Shown: positions 11,400-22,745, numbered from the stretch's first letter. The stretch: 64,000 nt of DNA from Humulus lupulus (GCF_963169125.1 NC_084802.1:111046903-111110902), one strand, 5' to 3'. Made by a program: numbers and translations. The notes: generated from the sequence alone by a model not told the origin.

Positions 11400-12152
11400 T
11401 CTTTTTAGGGTTTCTATTTTCACAAATTAAGTATAAAAATTTACCAATGCCAAGCTTCTTTGGAGAGACAACTTCAATCTCCTTCAATGAAGATTATGTG
11501 CTGGGTGGAAAATCACCAAAAGAGAAAAACAAAACACAAAAAAATGGCATAAAACTTAGTAATAGGCATTAGAGATGGTAAAAGGGGAAATCTAACTCAT
11601 AAAACACTTAAAAAAACTCACCAAAAACCTTCCTAGGCTAAGAAAACTGAGAGAGATGCAAAGAAACATGAGAGGTCAGCGAAGGGTTTATGTGAAAATG
11701 AGGATGGGGAAGAAAAGTTCGAGATTTTTTATTTATACACAGACCCTACAACGACAATATGCCATCTTTCTAGGGTCAACATGTCGTCGCAATAGAAGCA
11801 AAAACGACGACGTTTCTTTAATTCATATATTTTTTTAACAAATTATTAATTAATGGAAAAAATTCATTATTCGACACCCTATTGCGACAACATGGATTTT
11901 TAGTGTGAAATCACTTTGGCGCCAAGATGAATCGCCAAAAGTTTTGGGATCTTATTTGGAGGGTAAAATCACTTTACCGCCAAAGTAAACTGCCAAAATT
12001 TGGAGCTTCATAGCAACTACATAGGTCATGAATAAAATAAAAATTATATATGAATAAAAATATTATTCGTTTGTCTTTTTAGATGGTTTTGTGTGACGAC
12101 ATTGATATCGTCGCAATAGAGGTCGCCGCAGTAGACTTATTTTCTTGTAGTG
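11400..12152 (-). mobile_element. Terminal part of a CACTA transposon
   Basis: The right edge, read on the minus strand, is CACTACAAGAAAATAAG, a typical CACTA terminus. Inside lie subterminal repeats of the type GTCGTCGCAATAG (11778-11792, 11884-11892, 12070-12140), in both orientations. A TATA-like TATAAAT on the minus strand at 11731-11737 is followed, on that strand, by a pyrimidine-rich leader-like stretch, so this may be the promoter end of the element. The opposite terminus and any transposase were not found. Confidence 0.65.
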
Positions 12153-12486
12153 GACGATTAAGTGTAATATTTTTGGTTGTTTGAGTTTGTGGGAGGTGCA
12201 ACCCCATATGGTCACAACGTTTACTCTATTTTTGTTAGTCTAATTTCCTTCTTCCTTAAGAAAAAAAAAGAAAAGAATAATACAAAGGAATTCGTGGTCG
12301 AGGGAAACAATGATCCAATTCACAATGTCACTCTAGGAGAAACTTTTGGGGTCCAAATGTCTTCATATTTCTCTAAATTCATTTATTTGATGATATTCAA
12401 CGCTTTTGTGTTATTAAGGTTTCCTCACTTTCTATGTGGATAATATTGAGGTTACCATCTCTTTGTAAAATCCTAATTATATCAAG
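12153..12486. other. Unassigned 330-base stretch
   Basis: An open frame of 88 codons exists at 12177-12443 (plus) but has no recognisable motif. The segment near 12468-12500 resembles 56715-56750 (shared core TATATCAAGATGA), so it may belong to a repeat or a captured fragment. Confidence 0.35.
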
Positions 12487-13236
12487 ATGAGGCTAATGTG
12501 CAGCTTGATATAATAGATATGCTTGCAAGTGCACAAGTTGAAAAATAAATAGATATGCTTCCAAGTGCACAAGTCAAACAAGTAATAAAGTAGTCAAGAG
12601 ATCGATATCATCCCACAATGATTAAAATTTAATTAAATAAACTAAATACAGTGAATAATAATTCCTAATTTTATCTAAGCAATCAATTTAGCATATTGGA
12701 ATAAAATAGAAAGAAAAGAAAATATAAATTACAAAAAGTAAATTAAATTTAGTTTGGAAAAACACATTATATTGAAAATTATTAATGTTTCAATGTCACT
12801 CTTCTATAATTCCAATCTCATTCATTAATGTGCCTAATTCAATCCAATATTCTCAAGAACCTAGAATATTATTTTATCTTTATACCCTATCTCGAGTGTC
12901 GCATAAAGAATGTGTAAGTGATACCCAGCCTATGTCTCTATACGACCATTTATCCCTACCTTCATTAAGTTCCACTCTAGAAACAATTCTCAATATTCCA
13001 TCTCTTGATTTCACAATCTAGAACTATTTAGACTACCTAGATCCATGCTTATCTCTCGACCTCACATAACCTAAGTTGTTCTACCTGTTGCCGGATTGTT
13101 TAAATGTTCCCCTCTCGAGTAATAATTCTCACAATCTAAATATAGCCCTAATTATAATAATATACTGCAAAACAATATATAAATCACAATTACAACATCA
13201 ATGATTCAAAGTAGAACACAATAACAATATTGGACT

Positions 13237-13868
13237 TGTTGACGCCGTTTTTTGCCAACTTAAATATGAAGAGCACTGAACAAAAATATAGAAAAAGTAG
13301 AAGGATTCAGAGACTTTTTACGGGCTTCAGTAGTTAAAATTTTCCTAGTCCATGAGTCACTATTATTCTCACTACTCTCTCAAAGCTTTGAAGGAAAGAA
13401 ATTTGGCAGAGTATTCTCTAGTACTCCAGGCTATTTATAGACCTGGTTATGAGAATATCTTCCTCTAATTCAGGGAAGTTACAATCAATCAAATAAATTT
13501 GAAATAAATATAATAAATGTGTTAATTACATAATATCCCATGACAATAGGGATTTAATATATGATAATAACGAACTCTATTAAATAAGGATTTCCTAACA
13601 ATCTTTCAGCGTGCAAAGCGCGTCACTGAGCTCGATCGTTGCGGTGACTCGCTTTCGAGATTGACCTGCCTTTGAGCCTATCGTTCCAGTTAGAGCCTCC
13701 TCCTCATCCAATGATTCGACCAAACTCAGTGTCTTCGAGACTACAACTCAGGCTTGAACAATGCGACTCATGCTCAAGTGCTAATAACAGATTTAGAACC
13801 ACTTGAAAATTTGTATAAGTGTACTACTAACACTTGTAGATACAATATGTTGCCAATACTTGTTCGAG
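13237..13868 (-). repeat. Left, reversed partial LTR of the inverted-LTR element
   Basis: Reverse-complement match to 15090-15765 over about 630 bases, including the LTR TATA box, here at 13433-13439 on the minus strand, and the AAAGCGCGTCACTGAGC / GCTCAATGACGCGCTTT block. Similarity fades near 13870, before the LTR start TGTTACACCC would be reached. Confidence 0.7.
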
Positions 13869-15008
13869 TCGTTCCTTGTGCTCGCGGATTAGCCATTGGT
13901 TTCGCATGAATGCTAATTCAGGTCGAGGAGATGGTGGGTGGTAAGGGATGGCAAGCTCGGGCCCCCACCGATTCTCTGAAGACTGCGACATCTAACAAGA
14001 AAGAAAAAGGTGAGGACCCATTATAAAAAAAGGAAGTGGAAAAGATTAAAATCTTGATAACTGGAGTTTGCAAGCTCGAGATAACGAGATAGACTTAATT
14101 GAGCCTGAAGGCTAGAAATGGTGAGATTAGCCCAAATGCCAACACCGAACCATTATAAAGTTTGGGGCATCGAGAGTGTACCCATGCGAGAGTGGGGCAG
14201 TTACCGTCAGTTTAAGAGTATCCCGAATTTCTAGGAAAAATTGGGCAGTTACCCCAAAAAGGAGATATTATCGGGATAGGTGTATTAAAACCCTAATCCA
14301 GAACCTTTTTTCTTAAGCTACACGAAACCTATAACCTAATACCCCATTTCCTAAAACGGTTCCATTTTTATCCATTTCATTGAAATTTTCTGCCTAAACA
14401 CACGTTTCTGATCCATAACAAGCCTATATAGTCAAAAAATATCTAGTGCAAAATAGATTTCAAGAATATGGTCGAAACCAGAAAAACGTTCTTGCGCACA
14501 GGGGAAACACATAAAAAAAATATGTATATGAAGATCAGAGAACTTACACAATGTGGACTATGGGTATGAAGAAATCATCGACTGGAGAACGGGTAGCAGG
14601 AACGATCCCATGGAGTTGAAGCTAGTAAGAGCACTTAGCTTCTCTGGTTTGGTGAGCATGCGAAGAGGTTTCTGGTTCGTGTTTCTTATTCTGAAAGCTA
14701 AGAATGCAAAGGTGAATAAAGTAGGGAAGAAGAAAGAGTATATATATAGGCAAGAGGAATTGTAAACGACAAGCGAACTTGAGCCCTTGATTTGAGCAAA
14801 AAGGTGATCCAAGGGACCACATTTGACTCCAAAAAGTTGGCGGCAAAAAGGTAATAGGAAAGGGCGTGCTCAGGTAAAAGGTACTCAAGTACTCATGATA
14901 AGCAATCCCCCAGTGACATGTGTCCGCACTTGCGTGTGGTAGGTGGGCACGTTTTCTGGAAGTGAAGTTTAAAAGTTTCATTCTCATAGGATTCGAAGCA
15001 ACACTTTT

Positions 15009-15020
15009 GAGGGGGAAAAA
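15009..15020 (+). promoter_or_regulatory. Polypurine tract next to LTR
   Basis: GAGGGGGAAAAA lies immediately before the LTR start TGTTACACCC, as expected for the plus-strand primer of reverse transcription. This fixes the plus orientation of the right LTR. Confidence 0.7.
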
Positions 15021-15765
15021 TGTTACACCCAAATTTAGAGAAAAATAAATAGCCTCGAAATGTAGGCTCGAAAAGAGTGGGCTCGAAAGTAACAAGTATT
15101 GGCAGCATACTTGTATCTACAAGTTTAGCAGTACACTTATACAAATTGTCAAGTGGTTCTAAATCCATTATTAGCACTTGAGCACGAGTCGCATTGTTCG
15201 AGCCTGAGTTGTAGGATTGAAGACACCAGCCTTCTCTGAGGAATGAGTTCGGTCGAATCACTGGATGAGGAGGAGGCTATAATTGGAACGATAAGTTCGA
15301 AGCCAAGTCAATCTTGAAAGCGCGTCAGCACAATGATCGAGCTCAATGACGCGCTTTGCACGCTGAAAGACTGTTAGGAAATCCCTATTTAATAGGGATT
15401 CGTTATTATCATATATTAAATCCCTATTGTCATGGGATATTATGTAATTAACACATTTATTATATTTATTTCAAATTTATTTGATTGATTGTAACTTCCC
15501 TGAATTAGAGGAAGATATTCTCATAACCAGGTCTATAAATTGCCTGGAGTAATTCATTTGTAGGGACGCACAAAATTGTACTAGAGAATACTCTGCCAAA
15601 TTTCTTTCCTTCAAAGCTTTGAGAGAGTAGTGAGAATAATAGTGACTCATGGACTAGATAGATTTTAACTGCTGAAGCACGTAAAAAGCCTCTGAATCCC
15701 TCTACTTTTTCTATATTTTTGTTTAGTGCTCTTCATATTTAAATTGACGAAAAACGATGTCAACA
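15021..15765 (+). repeat. Right, complete LTR of the inverted-LTR element
   Basis: 745 bases from TGTTACACCC to GATGTCAACA, with a TATA box TATAAAT at 15534-15540. Flanked on the left by a polypurine tract and on the right by TGACT, the presumed target duplication. Confidence 0.72.
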
Positions 15766-16461
15766 TGACTAAATTAAACTTTGCATTAAATCATAGAAAT
15801 AGAATCATATCAATAGATCCATCTACACCCTGACAAACGAGAAAACTAGCCACTCTTAATATGGTTCATAATCTCAAAATATTGTTAATACTCTAAGAAA
15901 GACAAAAAGATGAAGAAGAATGATGAAAAACTCTTGAATCTTTCTCTCTAGTTGCCTCCAATGTGCTTTTCCCCTTCAAATTGTGTTTCTCTTTCCTTTT
16001 ATAAGTCTTTTGGGCGTGCCCTAGCTTCTATAACCATCCTTGATCGACCGATGTTTGAATTTGGGCGAAATACAAAAATCATGACTTTTGTGGCGTAGGT
16101 GGTGATGCATCACAACTTATCAGGCGATGCATCGTCTGATTCCCGTTTTTTCCTACTGACTCGACATTGCTTAGTAAAACATACATAACTTTTTTCATTT
16201 GAACTCCAAATGCTACGATTCAAAAAGCTATTGAAATATGTGAAATAGATCTAAAACTTCTATTTCTAAGAGGTTTTCCAAAAGATGAATGAATAATGGT
16301 CAAAATTTGGCTTGAAGTTCTTAGTTGGCCACAAAATTATCAACTAAGCGTATTCCTACACACTTTAACATAACACATCAAATCCACATAAAAACATGAA
16401 GTAAGCACACCAAATCAAGATAAAAGAGACATAAATGAGTGCATAAAATATGCACTCATCA

Positions 16462-17597
16462 CACTCCCAAACTTGAATGGTTGCTTGTCCTCAAGAAAGA
16501 AAGACTTATGTACCTAACACAATGATTTGTGAATTCTTCAAGAGCACCATCAATAAATTTTATCTCAAAAACCTAAAAAAAAAATAACTTAACTAACCAA
16601 AACTGAGAGTGTGAATATAGACCAAGAACATATTATCTCAACGTACCAAACTCCTTTTCAATCACCCAATATGTGAATCAAAGCAAATGACTAGAATTTC
16701 AACAAATCAATACTCAATTGTTAATATCATCATCTCATCGTGTGCAAATCATCTCTAATAATCTCAAACAAGTATGTAGCTCATGTGTTTCGAGAAAAAA
16801 TAATGAATAGATCAAACAATCAAAGCAAGCATAAGCTTACTTGTTCAACTTATCTCCACTAATGTAAATCAAATATCATGTAAATCAAGAGTATTTTTTT
16901 CGGCTTATAACATTAGGCTCGAGTCAATGGTGGATAAGAATGAAATATTCAGGCTTACTTTCACACCATAAACTTACAAAACAACTAACTTTACACTATA
17001 AAACTTTCTGTTTTCCAAAAATTTTCTTCATCTTTTCATTCCATGCTTCTATTTTGCACCAATGAGTTACAACTCCCCCAAATTTGTTTCTTTTCTTCAT
17101 TGTCTTTTTTTTTCACTTTTAATTTTTTTATACTTTTTTCTCTACTAATTTTTTTTTCATTGATAAGAAACTTTTCAATGTAGCATAATTGGAGTGTAAC
17201 TCACTTTTCTCATTTAAAACACATCATACCATCTCAAATAACACCGTCATAACATACCTCATTCTCCACTTTATAACACAATTCATAAATCAATACAATT
17301 CAATCATACAATTACGGTGCAAAAGAGGGTAAAAGGATAAAATTTAATCAAGTTTAAATATGAAAATCACAAGCTCAAGATGGGTTTAAATAGCAAAAAA
17401 TAAGATGTCAATATTAGGCTGAAAAAGGAAACAAAGGGAAAATGTATTTATTGGTTAGTTTTTTTGGCTCAAATTGTCCAAAGAAAATGCATCTATCATA
17501 TCCACATAACAAAGATCTAGGATTTCGCCTCAACAAGTTACTCAAGTAAGTCTCTACAATACCCACAAAGCCACATATTTCATAAGAATTATAGATA
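16462..17597 (-). other. Athila-like 3' untranslated region, no gene
   Basis: Minus-strand leader into the Athila-type polypurine tract (minus GTTTGGGAGTG, 16462-16472). The rest is AT-rich with pyrimidine runs and no credible open frame. It is the target of the first Tat insertion, which duplicated GACAC at 17598-17602. Confidence 0.5.
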
Positions 17598-17602
17598 GAC
17601 AC

Positions 17603-18360
17603 TGTTGACGCGGTTCTTCGCCAACAGGTAATTAAAAGAAGAAGAGAAAGAGATTAGTGCTAATAACGAACCGAAACAGATATATGATCTTAGCAAATGG
17701 AAAGGTGACTCAAGACACAGTTTTTAAGTGGTTCAAAGGTTAAAATCCTTCTACTCCACTAGTCAGTATTATTGCTCTATACTGGGTATTTAATTACAGG
17801 GCCTTTTTTACAATTGAGAGTCCAACCCCTATTTACTCCCAGGGTCTCCATATTTATAGGAGAAGGCACCTGGGAGTTGGTAAGAAGGTCATCCCGTGAC
17901 CCTCTTACCTATCGTATCAACTCTGTGATATTCATGATTAATTCCTAAACCTGACACATAAGTGTGGTCAAATTAGTAGGTAAGGAGATAATGGGCTGCA
18001 CGGCCCAACCCAGTCGTGGGTGTCTAAATACGCACGTTCCTGCTGCGTGTCCGAGAAGTCAGGGGGATATCAGACACATGATGTCTGATATATGCACGTT
18101 TACCTTGCGTGTGTAGACTTTACAAAGGGTCATAGCCTCCCTATCTAGCTCGTACCACGAGCTGCATACTTGACTCGACCTCCGGACTTCAGAGTCCTTC
18201 CCCCAACCTTGGGCAATCTTGGCGAGCCCTTGGGGTCTTCCCGAGCTAAGGAGGTACGACCTCGAGACAGAAGCTCCGGTGTTGGGGTTGTTCATGAGGT
18301 AATCATGGTTAGGCCACAACTCGGCTTGTTAATCAGCCCGTGGGAAATCCAGGGCGTACA
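17603..18360 (-). repeat. 3' LTR of Tat element 1
   Basis: On the plus strand it reads TGTTGACGCGGTTC... to ...AGGGCGTACA. On the coding (minus) strand it starts TGTACGCCCTGG and ends CCGCGTCAACA. A TATTTATAGGAG stretch at 17851-17862 gives a TATA-like box in the minus direction (CTATAAATA). The last 24 bases on the coding strand can form an imperfect hairpin (TGTTGGCG...CGTCAACA). Confidence 0.92.
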
Positions 18361-18376
18361 TCTGCCCCCCAAGCTC
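18361..18376 (-). promoter_or_regulatory. Polypurine tract of Tat element 1
   Basis: Minus strand GAGCTTGGGGGGCAGA directly abuts the 3' LTR start TGTACGCC. The same motif occupies the equivalent place in element 2. Confidence 0.8.
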
Positions 18377-18623
18377 CTGCTCGTGGTACGCCACGTCGTA
18401 TTGGACCACAGTAGGGGCTTTTAGGCTTCCCCATGAACTCTTCACATTCCACCTCTTACGTAGGCGCCTGATACGTGGAACATCGTGGTTGGTGACGGTA
18501 CGTCTTACGAGAACCGCATTTAATGGCTTAACCTATGCCCAGCCGTCGTTTCGTATTTTGAGTGGAGGGCCTTGGATCCCTCACTAGGGTCATCCAACGG
18601 CCATCTACACGTGATCCTTCACG

Positions 18624-18632
18624 TATATAAAG
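18624..18632 (+). promoter_or_regulatory. TATA box of the antisense gene, Tat element 1
   Basis: TATATAAAG on the plus strand, preceded by CACGTGATCCTTCACG and followed by a conserved GGGGGTGGCCACC block and a pyrimidine-rich leader. Element 2 has the same arrangement at 29340. It lies outside the LTR, so it would be a dedicated internal promoter. Confidence 0.65.
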
Positions 18633-19039
18633 GGGGTGGCCACCCTACGCATGGGCCACCCTTTCATTCGAAATTTTTCCAAACTTCTCTCCTCCTTCTC
18701 TCTTCATTTCAGAAGAACAAACCCTCTTCTCTGTGGCTGCTACTTTCAGCGTTCAAGAAGCTCAGACGCACGGATTTCTTCAAAGCTTTGGAAGCCAACA
18801 CACCGACGCAGCTTTCACCAAGGCGACACCTTCACCCACCTTCCAGCCAAACACTGTAAGTTTCCTGACCATGTGCGTTTTGAAAATATATGTCACTATA
18901 GCTTAGGTAAAAATTTTACTGTAGCCGCATGCAAGGGTTTACTGGGTTTTGTGGATACGGAGGGTGAAAGCCCTTTTAGGTTAGGGTATCTGTATGGTTG
19001 CTAACTCTTACTAACCAAGCTTTTGTTTTGACAGACGAG

Positions 19040-20031
19040 ATGTCTCAGCCCGACGAGAGCTTGCGAGGTGCGGTCTTCGGGGGGAACCCCTCAGCTGGGC
19101 CAAGAATGAAAAGGTCCGGACGTCCAAGAACGCCGCCGGGACCCCCACCAAGTCTCCTGCAAAGGAGAAGGATCAAGCCCTAGCTTCACAAGTTGCGGGA
19201 GCGGTTCCTCTTGCTGCAGGGGGAAGCAATATGCCTCCACCGGCTCCGCGAGCCCCACTCGCCGCCCGGGACGCAGAAACGGAGGTCGGGACTTCGGCCA
19301 TCGTATCCTCCGATGTGTGCATACCAGTCAATCCCCAGGACCTGGAGAAGATCCCCGAGGCCTTTCGGGGAACGGTGTATGAGTCGGCGTACTATGCCGT
19401 CAGCCATATATACAAGTTCGCCGAGAAGGAGCTCCAGGCCATCGAGACAATGAGCCCGGTGGGCGTGCTGGAGTCTTCACTAGGCATGGCCATGACGGTA
19501 AGCCAACCTTAACTTTTGTGGGTTTTTTTTTTTTTTACTTTGTTATTCTTTGCCCTGCTTTTTCCTAAGGCAATTGTCTTTCCATCTTTGCAGAGCGTTG
19601 TCGCCCTTCACCGGAGCATCGTCAGGACCAAAACTCAGCTTGGGGACATGAGGGACGAGCATCAGAATACCCTGCAAGCGACCAAGGATGCCTTGGCAGC
19701 CTCTCAGGTCAAGATCCAAGTGCTCGAGTCCTCCCTTGCCACCTCAAAGACGGACCTAGACGCTGCGAAGACTGAGGTCCAGGCTGCACAGGATGCCCTG
19801 GAGGCCGAGCGGACAACTTCAGAAAAGTCCATGGAAGATCTGTTCTACCATTGCTGGGTCTACAATCCAGACGCAGACTTTTCTTTCATGTCGGCGAGTC
19901 TCTGGGCGCGCATGCTGGTGAAGTTCCAAGCTCGCCTTGATAAAGAGGCGCCCTCGGAGACCGGGGATGGTTCTGGCGCAGCTGAGCAAGGCGAGACGGC
20001 GGCCTCCAAGGGACCACCTGGCGGAGCTTAG
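19040..20031 (+). pseudogene. Antisense ORF 2, coiled-coil protein (Tat element 1)
   Basis: Plus-strand gene opposite to pol. A leader intron runs from GTAAGT at 18856 to AG at 19034. Coding begins MSQPDESLRGA at 19040, shifts frame near 19098, continues to 19497, is split by an intron (GT 19498, AG 19593) and ends at 20029-20031. The last exon (19594-20031) is fully open: ALHRSIVRTK, a heptad-like Ala/Glu/Lys coiled coil, then YHCWVYNPDADFSFM and an acidic/Gly tail. The Transposase_28-like part present in element 2 is deleted here. The family resembles extra antisense ORFs known in Tat elements; function unknown. Confidence 0.65.
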
Positions 20032-20186
20032 GGCGTTTCTTTTCTTGTGCCCCCCCAATATAATACTCTTTCCTTTTTTTTTTATGTAACCTTTGCATGA
20101 GGTGCTTTCACCTCGAGACAATTTGCTTTAACGCTTTTAATTGATCTTCTCTTTTTTGCCTTTACGTATTTTGGTTACAATCTTTT

Positions 20187-20885
20187 GAAAAACTTAGTTT
20201 ATGATGATCTTTATCCATATCTCGACCTCTTTAAGAAGAAGAATGATCAATAGATTTAAATCAACTTCTAAGTTTTATGACTCGGTTAAAACCAGGAACT
20301 TAATTTGAAAACTTAGTTCGCGTTAACTTTTATCCACATCTCGAGCTCTTTAAGAAGAACATCGATCAATAGATTTAAATCAACTTCTAAGTTTTATGAC
20401 CCAGTTAAAACCAGGAACTTAATTTGAAAACTTAGTTCGCGTTAACTTTTATCCATATCTCGAGCTCTTTAAGGAGAACAACGATCAATAGATTTAAATC
20501 AACTTCTAAGTTTTATGACTCGGTTAAAACCAGGAACTTAATTTGAAAACTTAGTTCGCGTTAACTTTTATCCATATCTCGAGCTCTTTAAGGAGAACAA
20601 TGATCAATAGATTTAAATCAACTTCTAAGTTTTATGACCCGGTTAAAACCAGGAACTTAATTTGAAAACTTAGTTCGCGTTAACTTTTATCCATATCTCG
20701 AGCTCTTTAAGAAGAACAACGATCAATAGATTTAAATCAACTTCTAAGTTTTATGACCCGTTAAAACCAGGATAGGACTTAGTTATCGTTAACCCTTATC
20801 AATATCTCGCGTTTTCAAGAAAACAACGGTCAATCGATATGAATCAACTTCTAAGTCGTTAAGGAGATCTGGTTATATCCAGGTA
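20187..20885. repeat. 119-bp tandem repeats, six copies (Tat element 1)
   Basis: Units start at GAAAA(A)CTTAGTT at 20187, 20307, 20426, 20545 and 20664, spaced 119-120 bases, with a worn sixth copy to about 20885. Each holds CGATCAATAGATTTAAATC and a small GGTTAAAACC inverted repeat. They lie between the antisense gene's 3' end and the pol 3' end, so they may serve as 3' untranslated sequence for both strands. Confidence 0.9.
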
Positions 20886-21011
20886 CCATATGCCCCCCAA
20901 GTAACTGGGAAAGGGTCTTTCGTGGTTACTTTATATTACACTTGCAAATATGCATAAAAAGTTGATTTTCATTAATACATAAAAAGTGGCCTTCCAAGCC
21001 TTACAAGTGAA

Positions 21012-22334
21012 TCATTGATAATATTTCTTTAAGTGGATGGCATTCCAAGTTCGCGGGACCGCCCCTCCATCAAGTCGAGCTAGCTTATAAGTTCCCTCCT
21101 TGATGACTTCGATGACCTGGTATGGTCCTTCCTAGCTTGGTCCCAAAACTCCATCTTTAGGATCTTTACCGGCGAGGAAAACTCTCCTTAGGACCAAGTC
21201 GCCCACGCTAAAGGCGCGTTTTTTGACCTTGGTGTTGAAGTAGCGAGTGATTTTCTGCTGATAATGGGTGAGCTGGAGTTGCGAATCCTCTCACTTTTCA
21301 TCAAATAGATCGAGGGAATGGCGCAGGAGCTCGTGGTTTTGATCTTGGTCGTAAGACTGGACTCTATGCGAAAGAACCTTAATTTCCACGGGGAGGACTG
21401 CCTCACTCCCAAAGGTTAGGGAAAAGGGAGTATGACCCGTAGGAGTCCGATGCAAAGTCCGGTAAGCCCATAGGACCTGGGGGAGCTGTTCTGGCCAGAC
21501 CCCCTTCGCTTCATCTAATCTCTTCTTGAGGCTCGCCTTTAGGGTCTTGTTGACAGCTTCAACCTGGCCATTAGCCTGAGGATAGGCCACGGAGGAAAAA
21601 CTTTTTATAATTCCATGCCTTTCACAAAACTCGGTGAACAGGTCGCTGTCGAACTGAGTGCCGTTATCGGAGACGATTTTCTTGGGTAGGCCGAATCGAC
21701 AGATGATGCTTTTAACCACGAAGTCAAGCACCTTTTTGGACGTTATCGTTGCCAACGACTCTGCCTCAGCCCACTTAGTAAAGTAGTCGATGGCTACCAC
21801 GGCGTAACGGACCCCACCTTTTCCAGTGGGGAGGGCGCCAACCAAGTCTATCCCCCAAACGGAAAATGGCCATGGGGACGAGATCATCCTCAGCTCGACT
21901 GGAGGAGCTCGGGCAACTACAGCGAATCGCTGGCACTTGTCGCACTTCTTCACGTATGAGATCGAGTCTTTGGACAGAGTTGGCCAGTAATACCCTTGCC
22001 TGAGAACCTTTAAGGCCAAGCTCTGCCCCCCAGTGTGGTCTCCGCAAAATCCTTCGTGCACTTCCTGCAGGATGGCCTTTGCTTAACCTGGAAGAACGCA
22101 CCGGAGGAGAGGTAGGGAGTGCCCACGTCGGTACAACACACCATCAACTATCGTATATCTAGGAGCTTGATATAGGACTCGCCATGCATCGTTACGTCCT
22201 TCAGGAAGTTTGCCCTCGACGAGATATTCAAGGATGGGGGTTATCCAGGTCGGCCTGGCGTCGATCATCTCGACCTCCGTCCTGGCTCCTTCTATACTTG
22301 GTTTTTCCAAGAATTCTACTGGTACCAACCCCAA
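21012..22334 (-). pseudogene. Integrase of Tat element 1
   Basis: Inserts cDNA into the host genome. Reading minus, HHCC appears as HEGFCGDHTGG and CDKCQRF. The catalytic core shows D in WGIDLVG, D in IVSDNGTQF and E in GQVEAVNK, so D,D,E are all present. The GPY-type C-terminus with YKLARL-like text runs to a natural stop at 21012-21014 after HLKKYYQ. A TGA at 21291 (CGA in element 2) and a stop near 22083 interrupt it. Confidence 0.88.
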
Positions 22335-22388
22335 GGTCTCCGTCTCTCCGGAGGTGGCGAGCTTGGCAAGAGCATCTGCATTAGCGTT

Positions 22389-22745
22389 CTATTCCCGAGG
22401 TATCTGTTCGATCGATCCTCGCTCAAATGCGGACAGCTCAGATTTCACCTTTGCCAGATAGGCGGCCATCTTGGGTCCTCGTGCTTGATATTCGCCCAGA
22501 ACCTGGTTTACCACGAGCTGGGAGTCACTGAAGCACTGGACGGAGCTCGCCTTCAACTCCTGGGCTATCCTCAGTCCTGCCAGCAAAGGTTCGTATTCGG
22601 CCTCGTTATTGGAGGCTTTGAATCCGAATCTCAAAGCCGAGTGGAATCTATGTCCCTCGGGGGATATCAAAATGATTCCGGCCCCGGAGCCGCTTTCGTT
22701 TGATGAACCGTCCACAAAGATCCTCCACAACAATTGGGGCGAGGT
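22389..22745 (-). pseudogene. Second, archaeal-type RNase H (Tat element 1)
   Basis: Typical of Tat-lineage elements, which carry a second RNase H between the normal RNase H and integrase. Visible residues: first Asp in FVDGSSNESGSGAG, Glu in NNEAEYEPLLAGL, Asp in VQCFSDSQLVVNQV and a later region SELSAFERG. The active-site D-E-D pattern is kept. A stop at 22389 interrupts the linker to integrase. Confidence 0.85.

Larger units (their letters stand above)
13237..15765 (+). mobile_element. Non-autonomous element with LTRs in inverted orientation
   Basis: Left arm 13237 to about 13868 and right arm about 15090-15765 are inverted copies of one sequence; both outer ends read TGTTGAC...GTCAACA. 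The right arm is a complete LTR (15021-15765) preceded by a purine tract. The left arm is the 3' portion of that LTR, reversed. Flanks GGACT and TGACT look like a 5 bp target duplication with one change. The interior (13869-15008) carries no recognisable protein. The LTR end resembles that of the Tat elements at 17603 and 28322, so a Tat-related origin is likely. Confidence 0.65.
12487..16461 (-). mobile_element. Athila-like LTR, split by a nested element
   Basis: On the minus strand it begins TGATGAGTGCATATTTTATG at 16461, directly after CTTGAGGACAAGCAACC...TTTGGGAGTG, the polypurine-tract context typical of Athila-type elements. A TATA box (TTATAAAAGG) lies near 16000 on the minus strand. 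Removing the nested element at 13237-15765 leaves about 1.45 kb, a usual Athila LTR size. The downstream end near TGTGCACTTG repeats (12520-12575) is not sharply defined. The matching LTR and coding region were not found. Confidence 0.6.

Noticed and set aside
12177..12443. 88-codon frame as a small host gene
   Set aside because: No recognisable domain, low-complexity Lys run, and no splice or promoter context I can defend.
14553..15261. Several overlapping open frames on both strands up to 157 codons
   Set aside because: They overlap an LTR, its polypurine tract and the non-coding interior of the inverted-LTR element; none carries a known motif.
18059..18424. Open frames on both strands at the LTR end, repeated at 27873-28109
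   Set aside because: They lie in the LTR and recur only because the LTR is repeated; no domain visible.
20187..20885. Regular repeats reminiscent of a CRISPR array
   Set aside because: Head-to-tail 119-bp units with no unique spacers, in a plant retrotransposon.
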